From Acridotheres tristis (lineage: Eukaryota > Chordata > Aves > Passeriformes > Sturnidae): DNA of 64,000 bases. A model generated the notes under the pieces. That model was not told the DNA's origin. It ran no database searches and was given only the letters and a program-made list of their open reading frames with translations. The position numbers were made by a program, and so were the translations under genes. The stretch spans positions 124,001 through 188,000 of the forward strand of contig JAQOXP010000051.1 in NCBI GenBank assembly GCA_037013685.1. The letters are read 5' to 3'. Positions 42,236 to 53,000 of this stretch are shown here, one piece after another; within the stretch, counting starts at the first letter, position 1, and every line of letters begins with the position of its first letter.

Positions 42236-43920
42236 GAAAAAAAAAAATCCCAGAAATGTCCCCCCCCCAAAATAAAAAAAGGCCCGGAAATTGTAAAAAG
42301 AAAATTTTAAAAAAGACAAAAAGAGCAATTTTTATTTACAAATTTTTTATTTTTGCACATTTAAAATTCCAAAAGAAATCTGAAAGAAATGAAAAAAAAA
42401 AGAAAAAATCCCCCAAAAATTCCCACCCCCAAAAAACCCAGAAATTGTAAAAAAACCCAAAAAATTCAGGTTTTATTTACAAATTTTTTATTTTTGCCCA
42501 TTCAAAATCCCGAAAAAAAATCTGAAAAAAATCCCAAAAAAACTCCCCCCCAAAAAAACCTCAGAAATTGTAAATAAAACAACAAAAAAAATCAATTTTT
42601 ATTTACAAATTTTTTATTTCCTCCGTGTTCCAAATCCCCCAAAAAAATCTGAAAAGAAACGAAAAAAATTCCAAAAATCACAAACCCAAAAAGTCGTTAA
42701 AAAAGCCCCAAAAAACCCAATTTTTTTATTTACAAATTTTTTTATTTTTGCCTGCTTGAAATCCCGAAAAAAACAAAAAATCGGAAAAAAAGCAAAAAAA
42801 ATTTTTAAAAAAATCCCAAAAAAATCCCCAAAAATGCCCCCCCCAAAAAAAAAATTTAAAAAAATCAAAAAAATAAAAAAAACCCCCAAAATAAAAAAAA
42901 ATTTTAAAAAATCAAAAAAATAATAAAAAAAAATTCCCCCCAAAAATAAAAAAAATTCCAAAAAACCCCAAAAATAAAAAAAACAAAAAAAAAAATTTAA
43001 AAAATCCAAAAAAATCCCAAAAAATGAAAAAAAGAATCCCAAAAAAATCATTAAAAACTCCCAAAAAAAAAAAAAATCCCAAAAAATAAAATAAAAATAT
43101 CCCCAAAAAATCCCCAAAAAATCAAAATAAAAATCAAAAAAATCCCAAAGAATCAAAAAAAAAAATCCCAAAAAAATCTCAAGAAAATCCCGAAAAAATC
43201 CAAAAAAAATCCAAAAAAATCCCAAAACAATCCCCAAAAAAATCCCAAAAAAATCCCAAAAAAAATCCCAAAAAAGTTCCAAAAAAATCCCCAAAAAATC
43301 CAAAAAAATCCTAAAAAAATAAAAAAAAAAATCCCCCAAAAATCCCAAAAAAATCCCAAAAAATCCCAAAAAAATCCCCCAAAAAATTCCAAAAAAATCC
43401 CCAAAAAAATCCAAAAAAATCCCAAAAAATAAAAAAAAAATCCCCAAAAAATCCCCAAAAAATCCCAAAATATCCCCAAAAAATCCCAAAAAAATCTCAA
43501 AAAAATCCCCAAAAAATCCCAAAAAAAATCCCCAAAAAATCCCCAAAAAATCCCCAAAAAAATCCCCAAAAAATCCCAAAAAAATCCCCAAAAAGTCCCA
43601 AAAAATCCCCAAAAAATCCCCAAAAAATCCCCAAAACAATCCCAAAAAATCCCCAAAAAAATCCCCAAAAAAATCCAAAAAATCCCAAAAAAAATCCCAA
43701 AAAAATCCCAAAAAAATCCCAAAAAAATCCAAAAAAAATCCCAAAAAATCCCAAAAAAATCCCCAAAAAATCCCAAAAAAATCCCCAAAAAATCCCAAAA
43801 AATCCCAAAAAAATCCCCAAAAAATCCCCAAAAAATCCCCCAAAAAAATCCCAAAAAATCCCCCAAAACTCCCCCAAGAAATCCCCAAGTCCCCACCTCC
43901 CCGGTGCCCCGGTGCCCGTC
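42236..43920 (-). repeat. METTL3 3' UTR region: repeated AATAAA units, then 'aaaaaatccccaaaaaatcc' array
   Basis: 42260-42760 contains about four units of 120-130 bp. Each carries 'tttttatttacaaatttttt', which on the METTL3-sense strand reads AAAATTTGTAAATAAAAA with an AATAAA signal. The signal nearest the stop codon is at 42725-42730. 42780-43890 is a 12-18 bp A-rich array. METTL3 probably ends in the repeated block; the site actually used is unknown. Confidence 0.6.
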
Positions 43921-44032
43921 TCAGACGCCTTTGGGTTTGCTGATGACGCCGTCCGGGTAGTGCTGCTTGAACTGCGCCACCACGTCGGGGTCCAGCAGGT
44001 GGATCCCGTCCAGCTGGTTCCCCAGCGTGATC
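43921..44032 (-). CDS. METTL3: METTL3 exon 11 (stop)
   Basis: Completes Trp then [36 protein letters not shown] and TGA. Acceptor gtggcag. Confidence 0.96.
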
Positions 44033-47000
44033 CTGCCACGGGAAATCAATTCAAAACTCAAAATTCTAATCTATGGCTGTAAAAAATTAATTTTAAAAAA
44101 TATATATATATTTAAAAAATTAGAAAGTCGCGTTAAAGGCGTGGAAGAAACCCATGAAATAAAAAAAAAATTTAAAAATCCGTCCAGCAAAAAAAAAATC
44201 AAAAAAAAACCCCCAAAAAAATAAAATGAAAATCACAAAAAAAATAATCACAATCAAAAAAAAATTATCACAAAAAAATCACAAAAAAATCACAAAACAT
44301 CCCCAAAAAAAACCCAAAAAATCCCCCCCAAAAAATCCCCAAACCCCCCCCAAAAATCCCCCAAAAAACCCCCAAAAAAATCCCAAAAAAACCCCAAAAA
44401 AATCCCCAAAAATCCCCCCAAAAAAACCCAAAATTCCCCCAAAAATCCCAAAAAAATCCCCCAAAAAACCCAAAAAAATCCCCCAAAAATCCAAAAAAAT
44501 CCCCCAAAAAACCCCCAAAAATCCCAAAAAACCCCCAAAAAATTCCAAAAAATCCCCCCCAAAAAACCCAAAATTCCCCCAAAAATCCCAAAAAATCCCC
44601 CAAAAAACCCAAAAAATCCAAAAAAATCCCCCAAAAATTCCAATAAATCCCCCAAAAAAACTCCGAAAAGTCCCCCAGAAAATCAAAAAAAAACCCAAAA
44701 AATCCCCAATAAAATCCCCAAAAAAAGCCCAAAAAATCCCCCCAAAAAAACCCAAAAAAATCCCCCAAAAATCAAAAAAAATCCCCCAAAAAACCCAAAA
44801 AATCCCAAAAAATCCCCCAAAAAACAAAAAAAAACCCCCAAAAAACCCCAAAAAATCCCCAAAAAATTCCAATAAATCCCCCAAAAAAACCCCGAAAAAT
44901 CCCCCAGAAAATCAAAAAAAAACCCAAAAAATCCCCAATAAAATCCCCAAAAAAAGCCCAAAAAATCCCCCAAAAAACCCCAAAAAATCCCAAAAAATCC
45001 CCAAAAACCCACAAAAAATTCCAATAAATCCCCCAAAAAAACCCCGAAAAAACCCCCAAAAATCAAAAAAAAATCCCCAAAAAATCCCCCAAAAATCCAA
45101 AAAAATCCCCAAAAAAACCCCAAAGAATCTCAAAAAAAATCCCCAAAAAAACCCCAAAAAATCCCCAAAAACCCACAAAAAATCCCAATAAATCCCCCCA
45201 AAAAACCCCGAAAAATCCCCCGAAAAATCCCCCAAAAAATCCAAAAAAACCCCAAAAAAACCCCCAAAAAATCCCAAAAAACCCCCCCAAAAATCCCCAA
45301 AAAATACAAAAAAATCCCCAAAAAATCACAAAAAATCCCCAAAAAACCCCCCAAAAAAACCCAAAAAACCCCCAAAAAACCCCAAAAAAATCCCCAAGCC
45401 CCCCCAGAGCCCCAGTTTCGGTACCAGTTGGGCTGCACGTTGTGGGGCCTCCCGAATAATTCGATTTTCCTCGTGCCCGGCGAGAGCCGCTCGATCATCC
45501 CGTAAATCTCGTCGGGTTTGTGGCTGGTGGAGCGAACCTGGGGGGGAACTCTGCCCTCAAAACTCCCTTTTTGGGGTTTTTCGCTTTTTTTTCAGTGTTT
45601 CTGGAGATTTATAGATTTTTTTCTCTTTTTTTTGGTTTTTTTTGGTGGGTTTTTAAGGGGTTTTTGAAGGAAATTCCCTCAATTTTTTAATTTTTTTTTT
45701 TTGTATTTTACTGAGGTGGTTTTCAAATTTTTCAGCGTTTTTGGGGGTGAAATTCTCCCTGGATTTTCGGGTTAAATCTTTCAGGATTTTTGGGTTAAAT
45801 TCCCTGGATTTTGGGGTTAAATTCCCCAGGATTTTTGGGATAAATCCCCCAGGATTTTTGGGTAAAATTCCCTGGATTTTGGGTAAAATCCCCCCAGGAT
45901 TTTTGGGATAAATCCCCCAAGATTTCTGGGTAAAATTCCCCAGATTTTGGGTTAAACCTCCTGGGATTTTTGGGATAAATTCCCCGGGGTTTTTGGGTAA
46001 AATTCCCCAGATTTTGGGTTAAATCCTCTGAGATTTTTGGGTTAAATTCTCCAGAATTCGGGTTAAATCCTCTCAGGATTTTTGGGTTAAATTCTCTGGA
46101 TTTTGGGGTTAAATTTCCCCAGGATTTTTGGGTTAAATCCCCCGGATTTTGGGGTTAAATCTCTCAGGATTTCTGGGATAAATTCCCCAGGGTTTTTGGG
46201 GTGAATTCCGCGGATTTTGAAGTGAAACCCCCGGGGTTTTAGGAGTGAAATCCCCGGATTTTGGGTTAAATTTCCCCAGATTTTGAGGTTAAACCCCCGG
46301 GGATTTTTGGGGTGAAATCCCCGGATTTTGGGGTTAAATTTCCCCAAGATTTTGGGTTAAATTTCCCCAGGATTTTTGGGATAAATCCCCCGGGGTTTTT
46401 GGGGTGAAATCCCCGGATTTTGGGGTTAAATTTCCCCAGGATTTTTGGGATAAATCCCCCGGGGTTTTTGGGGTGAATTCCCCGGATTTTGGGTTAAATT
46501 TCCCCAGGATTTTTGGGATAAATCCCCCGGGGTTTTTGGGGTGAATTCCCCGGATTTTGGGTTAAATTTCCCCAGGATTTTTGGGATAAATCCCCGGGGG
46601 TTTTTGGGGTGAAATCCCCGGATTTTGGGGTTAAACCCCCGGGGATTTTTGGGGTGAAATCCCCGGATTTTGGGTTAAATTTCCCCAGGATTTTTGGGAT
46701 AAATCCCCCGGGGTTTTTGGGGTGAAATCCCCGGATTTTTGGGATAAATCCCCCGGGGTTTTTGGGGTGAATCCCCCGGATTTTGGGATAAATCCCCCGG
46801 GGTTTTTGGGGTGAATCCCCCGGATTTTGGGTTAAATTTCCCCAGGATTTTTGGGATAAATCCCCCGGGGTTTTTGGGGTGAATTCCCCGGATTTTGGGG
46901 CTCACCTCGGCCACGATGACGTCACAGTCCAGGCCCCGGTTGAAGCCCTGGGGGTTCCCCTTCACCCCGACCTGAGGGAGGGGAAAGATTTTGGGGAGGG

Positions 47001-50000
47001 GGATCCTGGGACCCCAAAATCCCCTAAAACTGCCCCAAAACAACAAAAATTCCCCAAACTCGCCCCAAAACACACAAAATCCCCCCCAAAATCCCCCAAA
47101 ACAAACCCCAGAACACCCAAAATTCCCCCAAAATTCTCCAAAATCCCCCCCCAAATTCCCCAAAAACCAACCCCAAAATCCCCCCAGAATCCATCCTAAA
47201 AAAACCCAAATCCCCCCAAAACTTCCCTCAGGACACCAAAATCCCCCAAAATGCCCCAAAACCCGTCCTAAAAAAACCCAAAAATCCCCCAAAAATCCGG
47301 AATTTTGGGGTACCAGGCAGTGCTACTTGCCGTGGTTCAGCCAGTGCAAAATCCCCAAAAATCCCTCAAAACTCATCCTAAAAACCCCAAAAATCCCCCA
47401 AAACCCATCCTAAAAAATCCCAAAAATCCCAAAATCCCCCCAAAACCCCAAAATCCCGAAGTTTGGGGTACCAGCCAGTGCTCCTTAACCGTGGTTCAGC
47501 CATGCAAAATCCCCAAAAATCCCCCAAAACTCATCCTAAAAACCCCAAAAATGCCCCAAAAATCCCCCAAAACCCACCCTAAAAAATCCCAAAAATCCCA
47601 AAAACCCCCAAATCCCCCAAAATCCGGAATTTTGGGGTACCAGGCAGTGCTCCTTGCCGTGGTTCAGCCAGTGCCCCGTGCGTCCCGTGCGGATGATTCG
47701 CTGCAGTTGATTCGTTTTCACCCAAATTATCTCGTCCACACGCTCGTACCTGGGGATTTTGGGGAAAATTTCGGGGATTTTGGGAGATTTTGGGGGAAAT
47801 TTGGGGGGTTTTTTTTAAAGGGGAGACCCCAAAACTCACCCCCAAAGGTTGAGGCATTCGCGGCCCAGCTCCATGGCTCTGGAATTTCAGGGGGAGAAAA
47901 AATAAAAGTTGGGGTTTGAGAGGGAAATTGGGGGTTTTGAAAAGGGGAAATGAGAGATTTGGGGGGAGAAAAATCGGGATTTTGGTTTTGGGGTGAACCT
48001 CTCAGGATTTTGGGGTGAATCCCCTCAGGATTTTGGGATGAATCCCCTCAGGATTTTGGGGTGAATCCCCTCAGGATTTTGGGGTGAATCCCCTCAGGAT
48101 TTTAGGATGAACCCCTCAGGATTTTGGGGTGACCCCCTCAGGATTTTGGGATGCATCCCCTCAGGATTTTGGGGTGAATCTTTGGGATTCTAGGGTGACC
48201 CCCTCAGGATTTTGGGATGAACCCCCTCAGGATTTTTGGGATGAATCCCCTCAGGATTTTGGGATGAATCCCCTCAGGATTTTGGGGTGAATCTTTGAGA
48301 TTTTAGGGGGAACCCCTCAGGATTTTAGGGTGAATCCCCTCAGGATTTTTGGGATGAGCCCCCTCAGGATTTTAGGATGAACCCCTCAGGATTTTGGGGT
48401 GACCCCCTCAGGATTTTGGGGTGAATCTTTGGGATTTTAGGGGGAACCCCTCAGGATTTTAGGGTGAATCCCCTCAGGATTTTGGGGTGAACCCCCTCAG
48501 GATTTTGGGGTGAATCCCCTCAGGATTTTGGGATGAACAACCTCAGGATTTCGGGATGAATCCCCTCAGGATTTTGGGGTGAATCTTTGGGATTTTAGGG
48601 GGAACCCCTCAGGATTTTGAGGTGACCCCCTCAGGATTTTGGGATGAATCCCCTCAGGATTTTGGGATGAATCCCCTCAGGATTTTGGGGTGAATCTTTG
48701 AGATTTTAGGGTGACCCCCTCAGGATTTTAGGGTGAATCCCCTCAGGATTTTGGAATGAACCCCTCAGGATTTTAGGATGAACCCCTCAGGATTTTGGGG
48801 TGACCCCCTCAGGATTTTGGGATGCATCCCCTCAGGATTTTGGGGTGAATCTTTAGGATTTTAGGGTGACCCCCTCAGGATTTTGGGATGAACCCCCTCA
48901 GAATTTTTGGGATGAACACCCTCAGGATTTTGGGGTGACTCCCGCGGGTTTTGGGGTGAATCTTTGGGATTTGGGGGTGACCCCCTCAGGATTTTAGGGT
49001 GACCCCCTCAGGATTTTGGGATGAACCCCTCAGGATTTTGGTATGAATCCCCTCAGGATTTTGAGGTGAATCTTGGGGATTTTAGGGTGAACCCCTCAGG
49101 ATTTTAGGGTGAATCCCCTCAGGATTTTGGGATGAACCCCCTCAGGATTTTGGGGTGAATCTTGGGGATTTTAGGGTGAACCACTCAGGATTTTGCAGTG
49201 AACCCCTCAGGATTTTTGGGATGAACACCCTCAGGATTTTGGGGTAACCCCCTCAGGATTTTGGGGTGACCCCCGGGGGTTTTGGGGTGTCCCTGACCTG
49301 CCGGTGACCCAGAGGAAGAGGAAGCCCTCGTCCTGCAGCACGGGGATGTTGAGGCGCCGCATCTCGTCGTCCGTCAGCGTCCCGTAGGGCAGCTCCATGT
49401 GGATGTCCCAGGGCGGGTCCGCCATCACCACGGCAAACTTGCCCAGGATGGACACGTCCAGGTAACGGATGTCACAGCAGATCCACTGCCAGGAACGGGG
49501 AGGGGGGAAAAACAAAGGGAAACGGGTCAAAAATGGGGAAAACGGGGAAAGAAATGGGGGGAAAAATGGAGGGAATTGGGTCAGAAAGGGAGAAACCGCC
49601 TCAGAAAATGGCGGCAGCACCTCAGGAAACGGCGGGAACCGGAAATCCCCTCAGAAAATGGCGGCAATCCCCTCAGAAAATGGCGGGAATCCCCTCAGGA
49701 AATGGCGGGAATCCCCTCAGGAAATGGGGGGAACCGGAAATCCCCTCAGAAAATGGCGGAAATCCCCTCACAAAATGGCGGGAATCCCCTCAGGAAGCGG
49801 CAGGAAAGAAAAAGCTCCTCAGGAAATTTTGGGAAATGGAAATCCCCTCAGAAAATGGAGGAAATCCTCTCAGGAACTGGTGGGAAATGGAAATCCCCTC
49901 ATAAAATGGTGGAAATTCCCTCACAAAATAGCACAACTTGCCCTCAAGAAACGGCGGGAAACTGAAATTCCCTCATGCAATGGCGGAAATCCCCTCAGGA

Positions 50001-53000
50001 AATAGCGGAAATCCCCTCAGGAAATGGCAAGAACCAGAAATCCCCTCACAAAATGGCGGAAATCCCTCTCAGGAAATGGCTGGAAATAGAAACTCCCTCA
50101 CAAAATGGTGGAAATCCCCTCAGAAAAGGGCGGGAAACTGAAATTCCCTCATGAAATGGCAGAAATCGCCCTCAGAAAATGGCGGGAAACTGAAACTCAC
50201 TCACAAAATGGCGGAAATCCCCTCACAAAATGGCGGAAACCCCCTCATAAAACGGCGGGAAACGCCTCAGAAATTTTTCGGCACAATCCCCCCAAACAAA
50301 AACAGCGACAACTAAACAAACCACCGCCAAAAAATATAAAAAAAAAAATCCAAAAAAGTATCACAAAAACCTGAAGAGGAGGCCAGCGCGGCTTACCTGC
50401 GGGGGGAAGAGGCGGTCGGCGCCGGCGTCGGGCGCGCCGCGGGGCAGCTCCGGCGCCGGGGAACGCTCGCGGGGCCGCGGGCGGCTGGGGCTGCCGTGAG
50501 GCGGCGTGGCGGCCGCGCACGTGTCGATCTCGTAGTGCACGTACTTGCAGGTGTCCATGTGGAAACAGGTGTTGAGGAAGGAGCAGTCGCCCAGGGACTC
50601 GTCCGTGTGCTTGTTGATGATGCGGCTGCGGTGAGGAAAAATAAATAATATGGCGAGTTTTTTTTTGGGGGGGAGATAATGATATTTTCTAGTTAAAAAA
50701 ACGGGATTTTTTGAGGGAGAAATGGGATTTTTTTTTGGAGGAAAACAGTATTTTATGAGGGGAGACATAGAATTTTTTGTGGGAGAAAAATGCTATTTTT
50801 TGAGGGGTAAGTAACATTTCATAGAGAAAAATATTAAGATTTTTTGCAGGAGAAAAATGGGATTTTTTTGGAGGAAAATGGTATTTTACAGGAGGAAAAA
50901 TGTTTTTTTTTTACGGGAGAAAAATGGAATTTTTGGGGGGAAAAATGATATTTTATAACGAAAAAAGGGATTTTTGGGGGGAAAAATGGGATTTTTTGCG
51001 GGAGAAAAATGGGATTTTTGGGGGGGGGAAATGAGATTTTTTAACGAAAAAAATGGGATTTTTGGGGGGAGAAATGAGATTTTTTTTGGAGAAAAATGGT
51101 ATTTTACAGGGGGAAAAATGGCTTTTCTTGCGGGAGAAAAATGGAAATTTTGGGGGGAAAACGGGATTATGGGGGAAGAAACGGGATTTTTTGAAGGTGA
51201 AAAAAAAAGGGATTTTTTAGGGGAACAATAGGATTTCTAGGGGAAAAAAATGGGATTTTCTGGGGAGTTGAGGGGGTTGCTAAAGCCCAAGCTGACCTCC
51301 CCAAAACTCTTAGGGGAACACCCTAAACTGCAGGTGAGCACCTCAAACAGCAGGTGAACCCCCAAATCCCAAATAAACTCTCCAAAAACCTGGGTTAAAT
51401 GCCCAAAAGCCCAACCGGAAGTGGAATTTCCATCATGGCCGCTCGGCGCCTGAGGCCTTGACGCGTTCCTCCTTGGCGCCACAAATAAATACCCCAAAAA
51501 TTCCAATTAAAACCCCCAAAATTTGTGTTCAAACCCCCCAAAATCCTGACCGGAAGTGGAGTTTCCGGCATGGCCGCTCGGCGCCCGAGGCCTTGACGCA
51601 TTCCTCCTTGGTGCCGTGGTCGCAGAACTCCTGCACCTGGGCGCGGCCCCGCGAGCGGAACTTCTCCACGATCGACTGCTCCTTGGCCGTCGTGGTGTTG
51701 AGCAGCTCCAGGATCTCCTGGCTCACCTGGGCGCAGGTGAGGCACACGGGCTCGGCCCCGCCCACCTCGAAGCTCCGCCCACCTCGAAGCTCCACCCACT
51801 TCCTGAAAGCTCCGCCTATCTCAAAGCTCCACCCACCCCGTGCTCCTCCCACCTCAAAGCTCCGCCCCACATCCTTAAAGCTCCGCCCACCAAGCCCCAC
51901 CCACCTCCTTAAAGCTCCGCCCACCTCCTTAAAGCTCCATTTTAAAGCTCCAGCCACTAAAAGCTCCGCCCACCTTAAAGCTCCACCCCTTTTCTAAAGG
52001 CCCCGCCCTGCTCCCTAAAGCTCCTCCCATCTCCTTAAGGCCCCACCCACAACCTTGAGGCCACACCCACGCCCCTTAAGCTCCACCCACCACCTTCGGC
52101 CGCCACCCGCCATCTTGAAACCTCGCCATCTCCAAATGGCGCCATTTTGAAACCCCGCCATCTTGAAACCCGCCATCTTGAAACCCCACCATCTTAAAAC
52201 CCCGCCATCTTGAAACCCCATCTTGAAACTTCGCCATCATAAAATGGCGCCATTTTGAAACCCCGCCACCTTGAAACGCCGCCATCTTGAAACGCCGCCA
52301 TCTTGAAACCCGCCATTTTAACCCACCCCTGAAACTCTGACCCCGCCCACACCCCCAAACCCCCCATTTTCCCCCCCCTCACCTTCTTGCTCTGCTGCTC
52401 CTTGGTGCTCTGCTGGCTCAGCAAACTCTCGATCTCCAGGTCCACGTCCGACGCCGCCGCCCGCCGGCACCGCTTGGCCTCCTTCCCCTCCCCCGCCCCG
52501 CCCGCCCCTCCCCCCGGCCCCGCCCCCCCCAGCGGCCCCGCCCCCGCCGGCTCCGCCCGGCCACGCCCCGCCGTCACCACGCCCGTCATGGCCGACAGCT
52601 TGGAGTGGTCGGCGCAGGTGACCAAGGTGGGGCCGTCGTGCAGCAGCCCCCGGCGCACCTCGATCAGCTCCTGCGCCGCAAACTTGTGCAGGAGGCTCTC
52701 GACGGCCTGCAGGGTCACCTGGGAGTCACCCTGGGGGGGAGACGGGCACACCTGAGCACACCTGGGTGCTCCTGGGATGCACCTGGGTACACCAGGGAAC
52801 ACCTGGGTACACCTGGGGAACACCTGGATACACCTGGGATACACCTGGGTACACCTGGGGAACACCTGGATACACCTGGGATACACCTAGGACACACCTG
52901 GGCACACCTGGAATACACCTGTGTATACCGGGGTGCACCTGGGATACACCTTGGTACACCTAGGTACACCAGGGCACACCTGGAATACACCTGGGTACAC

